A stretch of DNA of 55,888 nucleotides from Chloroflexota bacterium (GTDB lineage Bacteria > Chloroflexota > Anaerolineae > JAAEKA01), in assembly GCA_034717495.1 (NCBI GenBank), contig JAYELL010000060.1, positions 1 to 55,888 of the forward strand. Reading direction: 5' to 3'. Below the pieces are notes generated by a model. It ran no database searches, was not told the DNA's origin, and saw nothing but the letters and a program-made list of their open reading frames with translations. Positions within the stretch are counted from its first letter, which is position 1. Every line of letters starts with the position of its first letter. The translations under genes were made by a program, and so were the position numbers. Below are positions 7,382-15,971 of this stretch, in pieces.

Positions 7382-8956
7382 TTAATCGGCGCAAGGGAAC
7401 CATATCGTGAAACAGCTTCCCTTGCCGACTTGGCTCTCGACTGAAACCGTCCCCCCCATCGCCTCGGTCAGTTCTTTAACCAGCGCCAGCCCCAACCCGG
7501 TCCCGCCTCTGCGTTCTGCGCGAGTCTCATCGACGCGGTAGTAACGTTCCCAGATGTGGGAAAGGTCTTCGGCCACAATGCCCTCGCCGGTATCCTTGAC
7601 CTGGATGACAACCGCGCGCGGTTCGGTACGAGCCGATACGACGACGATTCCGCCCGGCGGTGTGTGGCGGAGAGCGTTCTGCAGCAAGTTGTTCACAATC
7701 TGTTCCAACCGAATCTTGTCTACTTTGACAAGGGGCAATTGGGGCGGGAGATCGGCGACCATCTGAACTTTGCCTTTTCGCCAGGCGATGGGCGATGCGC
7801 TTTTCACGACGCGTTGCAACAAGGGGAGGATCTCGGTGGGCTGCATCTGGAATCCTAACCTGTCCAACTCGGTGCGCGCTACCGTGAACAGGTCGTCAAT
7901 CAAACGCTGCAGGTGGATTACCTCGCCGTCCATGATCTCCATATCCTGCCGCAAAACAGGCGACAGAGCAGCGGTCTCGCGCTCAAGGGCTGATTCGATG
8001 GTCCCCCGCAGAGTCGCCACCGGCGTCCGCAGATCATGAGAAACACTGGCAAACAGCTCGCGGCGCGACTCGAGGAGCGCGGCGACCGCATCGCGCTCGG
8101 CCTGCAACTCGCGCAACGCACGTTCGAGATCATCCGCCATGGCGTTGAAATCCGATTGAAGCTGGGCCACCTCGTCTTCACCTGTCACTTGTACGCGCAC
8201 CCGGTAATCGCCCGCCCGCAGCGCGCCGGTCGCTTTGGTCAAACGCTGCAAGCGGCGCGTGATGCGGCGTGAAACAAAGTACGCCAGGATGGATGCTGGA
8301 GCCAAAATGAACAGCAAAAGAACGACGGACAACCCACTCGCGTAGGTCATAACACCTGCAAGTACATTGAAAAGGGAGACGAGCAAAGGGCCGGGTTCCC
8401 CCAAAGATGCCGTGACAATCGTGCCAACCCCCGCGAGCGCTACGACCAGAACAACCATCAAGAGCTGCCCGTGTGCTATTTGCCAGATCAGGTGTTTTCG
8501 TCGCATCTGCTCCCAAGAACGCCAGGCGTGCTTCAAGATGCGAAGCATGATGAATATGAACAAGACGATGACAGGCCCGACACGCACCATCGTTGCATAC
8601 GTCGATGCAACGTCACCCGACAACATCTGTTCGAGCTGGGCCTCTGGGGCCAGGAGATGAATAAACCGGAAGAGCAGCCAGGCTATCAGCAGGACGGCTA
8701 TTAGCCCGGCGACGAACTCGTAGATGAGCTGTCTGCGCCACGAACCGGCCGGAACAGTCAACCGAAGCGCACAAGCCATTGCACAAACCAGGGTGATGGA
8801 AACAACACTGCTCAGATATCTCATTGCAGGGAGGTCGGTTCCAAGCTGCACCAACAAAATCAGCAAGGTGATTCCCAACAGCAGGGCCTCAAAGAATGTG
8901 CGTACGGGGCTGCCGCTTGACATCTGTAGCCGCCAGTCTGCTATTCTCGTCGCCAT
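7382..8956 (-). CDS. Sensor histidine kinase with multi-helix membrane domain and HAMP
   Basis: A 524-residue membrane kinase. The first half holds about six hydrophobic helices without a recognisable extracellular sensor domain, so it may sense within the membrane. A HAMP domain follows (SRRITRRLQRLTKATGALRAGDY), then a HisKA domain with the phospho-accepting His307 in FASVSHDLRTP. The HATPase part has an N box (NNLLQNALRHTP), a G1 box (VKDTGEGI) and GGTGLGLALV. The start at 8956 overlaps the response regulator by 16 bases. Its partner is the adjacent regulator. The stimulus is unknown. Confidence 0.9.
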   Translation of the reverse strand: MATRIADWRLQMSSGSPVRTFFEALLLGITLLILLVQLGTDLPAMRYLSSVVSITLVCAMACALRLTVPAGSWRRQLIYEFVAGLIAVLLIAWLLFRFIHLLAPEAQLEQMLSGDVASTYATMVRVGPVIVLFIFIMLRILKHAWRSWEQMRRKHLIWQIAHGQLLMVVLVVALAGVGTIVTASLGEPGPLLVSLFNVLAGVMTYASGLSVVLLLFILAPASILAYFVSRRITRRLQRLTKATGALRAGDYRVRVQVTGEDEVAQLQSDFNAMADDLERALRELQAERDAVAALLESRRELFASVSHDLRTPVATLRGTIESALERETAALSPVLRQDMEIMDGEVIHLQRLIDDLFTVARTELDRLGFQMQPTEILPLLQRVVKSASPIAWRKGKVQMVADLPPQLPLVKVDKIRLEQIVNNLLQNALRHTPPGGIVVVSARTEPRAVVIQVKDTGEGIVAEDLSHIWERYYRVDETRAERRGGTGLGLALVKELTEAMGGTVSVESQVGKGSCFTIWFPCAD

Positions 8957-9636
8957 CGGTAGCCAACTCCCCACACCGTCTCGATCGCTTCGCCCAGCGA
9001 CCCCAGTTTCTTGCGCAGTCGCAGGATGGCGTTGTCCACCGAACGGTCGCCGCCAAAATAGCTCTCGCCCCAAACCGTATCGAGCAAAAAAGTTCGGCTA
9101 AAGGCGCGGCCGGGATTGCGCAACAACAAATGCAACAGATTGAACTCTGTCCGGCTCAGTTCAATGGGCTCACCGTCCAAACTTACCAGGTGTGCTGCGG
9201 GGTCGAGCAGGAGCGGGCCCCGGCTGATTGGAGTGAGAGGCCCGTCACGATCTGCCTGCAACATTTGCCGGATGAGTTCGGACCGCCGGAGCAGAGCCCG
9301 CACCCGCGCCACCAACTCGCGCATACTGAAAGGCTTGGTCAGGTAATCGTCTGCGCCGACCTCCAGCCCTACCACTCGGTCGACCACATCATCTCGCGCC
9401 GTCAGCATCAGCACAGGCGTTGCCGCGGTCTGACGGATTCGACGCAAGACTTCCAGCCCATCCAATTGGGGCAACATCCAGTCCAGGATGATTGCGTCAG
9501 GCTGCTGGCTGGCGTGCAGTTGCAAGGCAGTTAACCCGTCGCCGGCGTGCAGGACCTCATAACCAGCTCTTTCAAGCTCGCGTATGATGACTCGTGCCAG
9601 ATTAGACTCATCCTCAACCAATAGGAGCGTTGCCAA
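8941..9636 (-). CDS. OmpR/PhoB-family response regulator
   Basis: A receiver plus winged-helix regulator of 231 residues. The acidic pair Glu8-Asp9 (LLVEDE), the phospho-acceptor Asp52 (ILDWMLP) and the conserved Lys in LTKPF are all present. The C-terminal DNA-binding domain ends in VWGVGYRW, the usual wing. I chose a TTG at 9636 because the receiver begins there and GGAAGG lies about 8 bases upstream. A longer form opening at 9675 adds 13 unrelated residues. It is the first gene of the operon with the kinase and probably controls the hydrolase gene downstream. Confidence 0.9.
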   Translation of the reverse strand: MATLLLVEDESNLARVIIRELERAGYEVLHAGDGLTALQLHASQQPDAIILDWMLPQLDGLEVLRRIRQTAATPVLMLTARDDVVDRVVGLEVGADDYLTKPFSMRELVARVRALLRRSELIRQMLQADRDGPLTPISRGPLLLDPAAHLVSLDGEPIELSRTEFNLLHLLLRNPGRAFSRTFLLDTVWGESYFGGDRSVDNAILRLRKKLGSLGEAIETVWGVGYRWRRE

Positions 9637-9801
9637 AATGCACCTTCCAGGACTGCGGCAGAGAGTGTAAACCAACTGGCCCTCGAAAATGAAGCATGCG
9701 CAAAAACATTATACTATGCTTTCACGAGTAGATGTAGTTGCCGGCAGCCGGTGCCGACAACTGCCGCTGATCGACGGTGGTATTGAACTGGAAGCGTACC
9801 C

Positions 9802-9830
9802 TTGACAAACGCAGTCAAGTCTGATATATT
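9802..9830 (+). promoter_or_regulatory. Sigma-70-type promoter of the TetR gene
   Basis: TTGACA (9802-9807) and TATATT (9825-9830) are separated by exactly 17 bp, close to the sigma-70 consensus. The predicted transcription start falls in the palindrome at 9830-9846. Confidence 0.7.
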
Positions 9831-9846
9831 GTTATCGATGATAACA
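9830..9846. promoter_or_regulatory. Palindromic operator, probable TetR autoregulatory site
   Basis: TGTTATC and GATAACA form a perfect inverted repeat around GAT, overlapping the end of the -10 box and the likely start of transcription of the TetR gene. The position is ideal for repression. Ownership by this TetR protein is inferred from location. Confidence 0.65.
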
Positions 9847-9889
9847 GAAATTTACATATATAATTTTAGTTAGCAATGAAAGCAACCCT

Positions 9890-10588
9890 GTGTCTCAGAC
9901 CCGAAGAGAGCGCCAACGCGCCGCCACCACCGACGAGATCAAGCAGATCGCCCGCCAGCATATGGCCGAGAGGGGGGCGGCTTCTCTTTCCCTGCGTGCC
10001 ATCGCCCGTGAAATGGGCATGACCAGTCCTGCGCTCTATCGCTATTTCGCCAGCCGCGATGAGCTGGTCACGGCCCTGATTGTGGATGCGTATCATTCCC
10101 TGGCCACAGCCCTGCAAGTAGCCCGGGATGCTCAGCCGGAGGGCGACCATGCTGCGCGGGTGTTGCAAACTGCCCACGCCTACCGCAACTGGGCGTTGGC
10201 GCATCCCGCCGATTATCAGCTTATCTTCGGCACGCCCATCCCCGGCTACCATGCTCCGCCGGAGATCACCGACCCGGCCGCGGCGCAAAGCATGATAGTC
10301 TTCATCAGTGTGCTGGATGCCATCGACCGGGCCGGACAACTGCGGGTGCCCGAACCGGCGCCGGAGCTGATGGCGCAATTGCAGCCGTGGATCGACAAAT
10401 TCGGCTACACAGGATCACCGGCAGTCGTTCATTTCGCCCTGGCCGGCTGGGCCCGGATCCACGGCCTGGTCTCGCTGGAACAGTTCGGACATCTGTGCGC
10501 CGATCCGGAAGAGGGGGACGCCGAAGCGCTGTTCGAGACAGAGATCAGGGCGATGATGAGGCGGATGGGGATCGCAGGTGGCAAGTAG
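9890..10588 (+). CDS. TetR/AcrR-family transcriptional regulator with WHG-type C-terminal domain
   Basis: A 232-residue regulator. The helix-turn-helix is clear in SLSLRAIAREMGMTSPALYRYFASRDELV (residues about 33-61). The ligand-binding half contains HPADYQLIFGTPIPGY and FALAGWARIHGLVSLEQFG, which mark the WHG subfamily. The start is a GTG at 9890 without a strong ribosome-binding site. A promoter and a palindrome lie directly upstream, so it very likely represses itself. The downstream membrane-protein cassette from 10923 may be its target, but 334 bases separate them. Confidence 0.9.
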   Translation: MSQTRRERQRAATTDEIKQIARQHMAERGAASLSLRAIAREMGMTSPALYRYFASRDELVTALIVDAYHSLATALQVARDAQPEGDHAARVLQTAHAYRNWALAHPADYQLIFGTPIPGYHAPPEITDPAAAQSMIVFISVLDAIDRAGQLRVPEPAPELMAQLQPWIDKFGYTGSPAVVHFALAGWARIHGLVSLEQFGHLCADPEEGDAEALFETEIRAMMRRMGIAGGK

Positions 10589-10922
10589 CGGGGGCAAGTG
10601 GCAGATGGCGAGTGGCAGCAACTGTAGGTGACCGTTATGAACGCGATGGGAAATCCTTCTCGAAAAATCATCAAGTTTCTGGATTGGTTCTCGTGCGTGT
10701 GCCGGTGATGTATGATTGCATCGGCGAGAAGCCGCTGAACATCGGCGGGCTATCGATCACCTGCCCTACGGACATGCACGACGCTCTGATGCTCATCCGC
10801 TCTGATGTAAACAGATACGTGACCGTACTGCTGCCATTTTCCGTCTTAGGACTTCGCGCCCTGATAGCCAGCGTTTCGCGGTTGGCAGCCAGGCTGAGTC
10901 CGTTTGCCAGGAGTTAGCAATT
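10589..10922. other. Intergenic region without a recognised gene
   Basis: After the TetR stop there is a stretch of degenerate AAGTGGC/GAGTGGC-type repeats (about 10580-10620). The rest can be read in one open plus-strand frame to 10917, but it resembles no family I know and has no good start. An AGGAG site for the next gene is at 10909-10913. Confidence 0.4.
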
Positions 10923-11606
10923 ATGCGCACCCCCCAACCAACCAATCATCTCATGTCTACCTCCCAACTCTACAAATATCTGTCCATCACCGCCTTCGCC
11001 GCCGCCCTGATGTTGGTGGGGATGCTACTCGTCTCACTGTTCAACAACGGCGTCACGGCTCAAGACTTCGAGCTGGTCAACGACGTGGACATCTATGCCC
11101 GCGGGATCGTGGCCGCGGAATTACCGTTGCGCCTGATTCTCACTCTCGACAATCTCTTCATCATGTTTTACGCGGCCGCCTTCATCTTCCTGGCGATGGC
11201 TGTCCGCGATGAGAGCAATAGCCTGCTCGTGACCATCGCCCTGGGCGCGGTGCTGATCACCGCCTACCTGGATTTGCTGGAAAACCACGACATCCTTACC
11301 CAACTGACAACCGCCCTGCATGGCCTGCCTATCGCCCTGGCCGACCTGCAGGAGCGCATGGTGTGGAGCCAACTCAAGTTCCACAGCAGCTATCTGGGCT
11401 TTTTTCTCTTCGCCTTCGTGCTGCCCGGCGACACATTTCTGGAGAAGCTGCTCAAGATCAGCCTGTGGGTCGGCTATCCGCTGATCGGCATCCTGGTCTA
11501 CACCTTCCCCCACCCGGTTTTCGATTGGCTGCGCTACGCGCTGATGCTATCGGGGCTGACGATTCTGGGATGGAACTATGCGATGCTTGTAAAGCGTCAA
11601 ACGTAA
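10923..11606 (+). CDS. Multi-pass membrane protein of unknown function
   Basis: A 227-residue integral membrane protein with about six hydrophobic helices (for example AFAAALMLVGMLLVSLF, LFIMFYAAAFIFLAMAV, GFFLFAFVLPG and MLSGLTILGWNYAML). The first loop after helix 1 (NNGVTAQDFELVNDVDIYARG) is polar. An AGGAG site lies 9 nt before the ATG at 10923; an internal ATG at 10953 is also possible. It precedes the toroid-like gene by 10 bases and a second membrane protein follows that one. I do not recognise the family. Confidence 0.7.
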   Translation: MRTPQPTNHLMSTSQLYKYLSITAFAAALMLVGMLLVSLFNNGVTAQDFELVNDVDIYARGIVAAELPLRLILTLDNLFIMFYAAAFIFLAMAVRDESNSLLVTIALGAVLITAYLDLLENHDILTQLTTALHGLPIALADLQERMVWSQLKFHSSYLGFFLFAFVLPGDTFLEKLLKISLWVGYPLIGILVYTFPHPVFDWLRYALMLSGLTILGWNYAMLVKRQT

Positions 11607-11616
11607 AACGTGATCG

Positions 11617-12618
11617 ATGCCCCACCCAAACCTTGTTGCCATCGCGAACGATCTTCTCGGCCAAAACCCCGGCCCCGTTGTGCGCTATCGCCTGCTGCGC
11701 GATGTGCTGCAGAGACCGGCCCACGATCCCGAACTCGCGCGGGCGAAAGCAGCACTCGATGAGAGCCACGGCGTCCGGGAACTGGCTGCGGAGCAGTGGC
11801 CCGACGGCAGTTGGGGCGCGTTTCACTCGCAGGCTTCCCGCAGGAAACAAAAGATCATCACGACGGAAATGGGCGTCGAGCGCGCCCTAGCGCTGGGGCT
11901 GGATGCCTCACACCCCATTCTGCAAAAGGCAGCGAATTACATCATCCAGATCATGAAAGGAGAATTCGAGTTCCCGGACCGCCAAGAGAAGAACGATCGC
12001 TGGCAAATGGGCAAACGCCTGTTCTTGGCATCCACACTCTCGCTCATTCATTCCGACCATCCATTGCTGGAGGAAGACCGCACATCTTGGCTTGAGATCG
12101 CGCGGCGGACCTTTCAGTCGGGGGCGTATCGAGAAGAAGACGAGATACGCGCCCACATCGCACTCACTGGCGCTACGGTCAAAGACAGCTATCTGGTGCT
12201 GAACGGCAAATACCAACTCAATCTGTTAGGCTTCCGTGCGGGTGCGTTGCCCCCGCCGCTGGAGCAAATATTACTCCAATGGCTGTGGGAAAGGCCCGAC
12301 GGCATCGGCTACTTGAACATCCCTTTGAAGCCCCCGCCACCGCAACAACCTGGTCCCCTCGACCGCTGGCTAGCCTCCCTGGAAATGCTCGCTCGCTTGT
12401 TCCCCGCTGCGCCCGAAATTGTCGGGGAAGCCTTCACCTGGCTGTGGGAAAAACAAAACGAGCAGGGCTATTGGGATTTCGGTCCAAGGCCGGCGTCCAT
12501 CACCTACCTCCCTCTCTATGATAGTTGGCGGAAACGGCAAAATCGCACTTTCGATTGGACGACCAGAGTGCTGGCATTATTGAGCGCTATTCGAAGTGGG
12601 AAAACGACGCCAAGATGA
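11617..12618 (+). CDS. Prenyltransferase/squalene-oxidase-repeat-like (alpha/alpha toroid) protein
   Basis: A 333-residue soluble protein. Repeats of the QW type are seen in EQWPDGSWGAFHS near residue 60 and EKQNEQGYWDFG near residue 275, the turns that link helices in alpha/alpha-toroid proteins such as squalene cyclases and prenyltransferase beta subunits. I do not see the DxDD or DCTAE catalytic motifs of terpene cyclases, so an enzymatic role is unproven. Its last four bases (ATGA) overlap the start of the next membrane-protein gene. A decayed fragment of a relative lies at 4729-4782. Confidence 0.65.
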   Translation: MPHPNLVAIANDLLGQNPGPVVRYRLLRDVLQRPAHDPELARAKAALDESHGVRELAAEQWPDGSWGAFHSQASRRKQKIITTEMGVERALALGLDASHPILQKAANYIIQIMKGEFEFPDRQEKNDRWQMGKRLFLASTLSLIHSDHPLLEEDRTSWLEIARRTFQSGAYREEDEIRAHIALTGATVKDSYLVLNGKYQLNLLGFRAGALPPPLEQILLQWLWERPDGIGYLNIPLKPPPPQQPGPLDRWLASLEMLARLFPAAPEIVGEAFTWLWEKQNEQGYWDFGPRPASITYLPLYDSWRKRQNRTFDWTTRVLALLSAIRSGKTTPR

Positions 12619-13211
12619 AAATAACTCAAATGGAGGAAGATACGATTCTCAAGCAAATACGTCGGAGCGTCCAAAAACACGCAACGGGCCGTGCCATTCT
12701 CGTTCTGCTCATCGCTACGATTGCTATCTCGCTACTGCTCAACGTTTCAAATGTCTCTTTTGGCGTCCGCGCCCTCACAGCTCAATCGGATGGGTTGATG
12801 ATCCTGGATTCGAGGTTTAGCTACACGCCCGATCAGGTCTATGCTCTACTGGAGGCGCTGGGCGCGGCGGGCCGGCAATCCTACCTTACCATGCATCTGG
12901 TCGCTGACATCATCTTCCCGGTAGTTTATTCGTTGCTTTTCGCCTTCACCACCGCCTGGCTCTTGCACCGCCTTGTTGCTCCCGACCATCCGCTTCAGTA
13001 TCTGATCCTGTTGCCCTTTGTCGCCGGGTTGGCCGATCTGGCCGAAAACGTCAGCATCATGGCAATAGGTCTCGCTTATCCGGCCCGGCTCGATGGGGTG
13101 GCGCGCTTTGCCAGCCTGATGACAACGATTAAGTACGGACTGCTACCCATCGGCATCCTCGTTATCGTTGCCTGTTCAGCGCTCCTGGTATGGCGGCACA
13201 TCACAATTTGA
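12615..13211 (+). CDS. Membrane protein of unknown function
   Basis: A 198-residue protein with a basic N-terminus, a first hydrophobic helix (AILVLLIATIAISLLLNV), a soluble loop containing RFSYTPDQVYALLEALG, then three to four further helices. The ATG at 12615 overlaps the stop of the previous gene (ATGA), indicating translational coupling. The YTPDQVYALLEALG loop and later layout resemble small unclassified four-helix membrane proteins. Function unknown; context ties it to the toroid protein. Confidence 0.7.
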   Translation: MKITQMEEDTILKQIRRSVQKHATGRAILVLLIATIAISLLLNVSNVSFGVRALTAQSDGLMILDSRFSYTPDQVYALLEALGAAGRQSYLTMHLVADIIFPVVYSLLFAFTTAWLLHRLVAPDHPLQYLILLPFVAGLADLAENVSIMAIGLAYPARLDGVARFASLMTTIKYGLLPIGILVIVACSALLVWRHITI

Positions 13212-13242
13212 CCAACCAACCACTCACTCAAACCACTTAATC

Positions 13243-14230
13243 ATGACCAAACTCAACCTCGTCACCGGCGCGAACGGCCACCTCGGCAATAACCTCGTGC
13301 GCGCCTTGCTTGCCAGCGGGCAGGCGGTACGCGCGAGCGTGCGCAACCCAAACAACCGCATCCCCTTCGAGGGCCTGGACTGCGAAATCGTGCAGGCCGA
13401 TCTGATGGATAAAGACTCGCTGCTGCGTGCGCTGGAGGGCGTGGACACGCTCTACCAGGTGGCGGCTGTCTTCAAAAATTGGGCGCGCGACCCGCAGAAA
13501 GAGATCATCGAGCCGAATTTGCAGGGCACGCGCAATGTGCTGGAGGCTGCGGCTGAGCAAGGCGTGTGCCGAGTGGTGTACGTTAGCTCCACCGTCACCT
13601 TGCCCCACATCTCAGGAGCCGTTGACGAGACACAGTGGAATAGCGACTTCCACGACAATCCGTACTACCAGTCAAAGGCCGAGTCCGAGCAACTGGCCTG
13701 GAAACTGGCCGAGGAGCGGGAGCTTGCAATGGTTTCTGTTTTGCCCTGTGGGATCGTCGGCCCCAATAGTTTCAACCCCACACCGACAATGGCTCTGCGG
13801 CGGCGGGCATTGCACAACGAGATCTTTATCGATGTCAACTTCTACTTCAACCTTGTGGATGTTCGGGATGTGGCAACAGGTATGATTGCCGCCGCCGAAA
13901 AAGGACGCGCCGATGAACGGTATATGCTCGCCACGGAAAATTCGGTAAGCACCAGGCGCATCATTAGAACTGGCTCAGGAGTTCAACCCCAGTGTCAAGA
14001 TTCCGCGCCGCGCCCCCCGCCGGGCGTTGATGATGATCGCGGCTTTGATGGAACTCGGCAGCAAATTCACGGGCAAAGAACCAATGATGATGCGCAATCA
14101 GGTGGAACTGTACTACGATGCGAAATTGCAGATGAATATCTCGAAAGCTCGCACCGAATTGGGTTTCTCCCCCCGCGACGCGGAGACAGCAATCCGGGAG
14201 AGTTTTGAGTACCTTCAAGAACAAAAATGA
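13243..14230 (+). pseudogene. NAD-dependent epimerase/dihydroflavonol-reductase-like gene with one frameshift
   Basis: An extended short-chain dehydrogenase with the Rossmann motif TGANGHLG at the N-terminus, a YYQSK active-site Tyr/Lys and the LPCGIVGP segment typical of the dihydroflavonol-4-reductase-like group. The frame runs well to about 13965, then one extra A (13966) throws it out. Restoring the frame at 13967 gives ELAQEFNPSVKIPRRAPRRA and a normal family C-terminus ending at 14230, for a total of 328 residues. As written, translation goes on in the wrong frame to 14208. This is either a true frameshift or a base-calling error. Confidence 0.8.
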
Positions 14231-14247
14231 GCTACAGATAAGCTGTT

Positions 14248-15111
14248 ATGCAATATAACAAACCCGTCACAGACCTCATCAAACAATGCTTTTCCTGCCG
14301 GAGTTATCTCAAAACTCCCATCGAAGAAGAAAAGCGACAACAGTTGGAAGACTTTTTATCCGCCACCCAAACAGGGCCTTTTAGTAACCGAGTGCGATTC
14401 AAACTCGTCGCTGCGACGCCCCAAGACTCAAAAGCCCAGAAAGGGTTGGGGACGTATGGCTTTATCAGAAATCCCAGGGGCTTCATCATCAGCGCGGTGG
14501 AAGACACCGACAAAGGACTGGAGGATTTGGGCTATGCGATGGAGCGCATCGTCCTGTTCGCAACAGACCTGGGCCTGGGCACATGCTGGCTGGGAGGGAC
14601 TTTCACCAAGGGCAGGTTTGCCCAAAAAATCTCGGCCAGGGACGGAGAATTGATACCAATCGTCACGTCTATTGGCTACGCGGCAGGTGGTTCTGAAAAT
14701 GGCTTGGTTCGCCAATTTGTCGGTGGCGCTCACAGAAAACCGTGGGACAAGCTGTTCTTTGACCGGCAATTCGGCGCTCCGATTTCGCGTGACGCGGCCG
14801 GCGCGTATGACGTGCCGCTGGAAATGGTGCGTTTGGGGCCGTCCGCCTCCAACAAGCAGCCGTGGCGGATCGTCAAGGATGGCAGCGCCTGGCATTTTTA
14901 TCTTCAGCGAACTCCCGGATATCGGTCTGGATTAGGTTTGAGATTTGTAAAAGGCGATGATCTGCAACGCATCGATATGGGCATCGCCATGAGCCACTTT
15001 GAACTCACGGCCAACGAGTTGGGATTGCTGGGCGAGTGGCGAGTCAGAGAACCCAGCATTGAAAAGCCTGACGAACTGGCCGAGTACACGGCTAGTTGGG
15101 TGAGGGAATGA
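14248..15111 (+). CDS. Nitroreductase-family protein (TM nitroreductase type)
   Basis: A 287-residue flavin-binding nitroreductase-fold protein. The N-terminal CFSCRSYLKTPI stretch matches the usual Arg-Ser-Tyr/Arg FMN-phosphate segment. ERIVLFATDLGLGTCWLGGTF is the core helix of the fold, and MVRLGPSASNKQPWRIV is a second FMN-binding element. The duplicated half-domains in one chain are typical of the TM-nitroreductase family. It probably reduces nitro, quinone or related compounds with NAD(P)H; the substrate is unknown. It starts 18 bases after the damaged epimerase gene. Confidence 0.88.
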   Translation: MQYNKPVTDLIKQCFSCRSYLKTPIEEEKRQQLEDFLSATQTGPFSNRVRFKLVAATPQDSKAQKGLGTYGFIRNPRGFIISAVEDTDKGLEDLGYAMERIVLFATDLGLGTCWLGGTFTKGRFAQKISARDGELIPIVTSIGYAAGGSENGLVRQFVGGAHRKPWDKLFFDRQFGAPISRDAAGAYDVPLEMVRLGPSASNKQPWRIVKDGSAWHFYLQRTPGYRSGLGLRFVKGDDLQRIDMGIAMSHFELTANELGLLGEWRVREPSIEKPDELAEYTASWVRE

Positions 15112-15119
15112 CCTGCTAA

Positions 15120-15218
15120 GGCCTTTCCAAGAAATTGATTCCCTGAAAAATTCGGGAAAGGCCGTGAGCAACTCCAGGGAGACAATCAGTTCTGAGGGAA
15201 ATGTTTTCTTGGAGTTGC
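15120..15218. repeat. Two tandem stem-loops between nitroreductase and toxin genes
   Basis: GGCCTTTCC (15120-15128) pairs with GGAAAGGCC (15155-15163), and GCAACTCCA (15168-15176) pairs with TGGAGTTGC (15210-15218). Both stems are perfect 9-mers. Neither is followed by a T-tract on the plus strand. They may act as a weak terminator for converging genes or be part of a degenerate repeat. Confidence 0.5.
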
Positions 15219-15270
15219 CTAACACAAGTTTAAGGAGTGATTCAAAGGCACTGGACGAGATGGCTTGCCA

Positions 15271-15597
15271 TCATTCCCCGTACATTTCTGTGATGAGCTG
15301 ACGTAAAAGCCTGATGTCTGTTTGCGACAGACGATCCAATTTCTTGATTAACCGTAATTTTGAAAGCGCACGGATTTGGTCAACAGCAATTTCGGCGTCT
15401 TCTCCCTGGCACGTGGTTTGAATACGACTGCGCCACGCGGAATGCAGTTTTGTCGTCAACGGACAGGCAACGACCGTTTCAAGATACTTATTCATCATGT
15501 CATCGCTGACAATCACCACCGGCCGCGTCTTCCTGATTTCGGAACCTATCGTCGGATCAAGATTGGCTAAGTAGATGTCATATCTTTTGACTATCAT
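15271..15597 (-). CDS. Type II toxin, PemK/MazF family endoribonuclease
   Basis: A 108-residue MazF-fold protein. The N-terminal KRYDIYLANLDPTIGSEIRKTRPVVIVS matches the family, with the conserved Asp-Pro, the Gly-Ser-Glu and the Lys-x-Arg-Pro. CPLTTK corresponds to the second conserved strand (usually CPxTS/T). The start at 15597 overlaps the antitoxin stop by ATGA. The longer frame opening at 15642 lies inside the antitoxin gene and is not used. Likely a sequence-specific mRNA interferase; its cut site cannot be told. Confidence 0.9.
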   Translation of the reverse strand: MIVKRYDIYLANLDPTIGSEIRKTRPVVIVSDDMMNKYLETVVACPLTTKLHSAWRSRIQTTCQGEDAEIAVDQIRALSKLRLIKKLDRLSQTDIRLLRQLITEMYGE

Positions 15598-15839
15598 AAA
15601 TGTGCGTCCAGCTCCATGTCCACATCTTGCCAATCCGACCACGCTTCTTGCGCCTCAGACATTGCCTTGTAGGTGTCTTCCCAACTGAGTTTATCGCTGT
15701 CGATAGCGCGGATCAAAATACCGTCCGAAACTTCCTCCAAAAGGATTTTTTTTCCAAAACCATATTTCGAAACCATCCACTTTGGCAATCTTATTCCCTG
15801 TGAATTTCCTATTTTGATCAATTGTGCTTCTCTTACCAT
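15594..15839 (-). CDS. Type II antitoxin, MazE/AbrB-type
   Basis: An 81-residue antitoxin with an AbrB swapped-hairpin DNA-binding domain (AQLIKIGNSQGIRLPKWMVSKYGF, residues about 5-28) and an acidic C-terminal tail (SEAQEAWSDWQDVDMELDAHL) that would occupy the toxin. The ATG at 15839 is preceded by AGAGG at good spacing. A longer opening at 15911 is possible but reads as non-family sequence. Confidence 0.88.
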   Translation of the reverse strand: MVREAQLIKIGNSQGIRLPKWMVSKYGFGKKILLEEVSDGILIRAIDSDKLSWEDTYKAMSEAQEAWSDWQDVDMELDAHL

Positions 15840-15971
15840 TACTACCTCTAATCCTAAGCGGTGTGGTGGCGCTCGGAACAAAATATCACGATATGACTTC
15901 CCGAACGTCATTTATTGTGCAGCAGACAAAGCAAGTATACACCGTAATTACCTTTCTTGCAAGGAGTAAAA

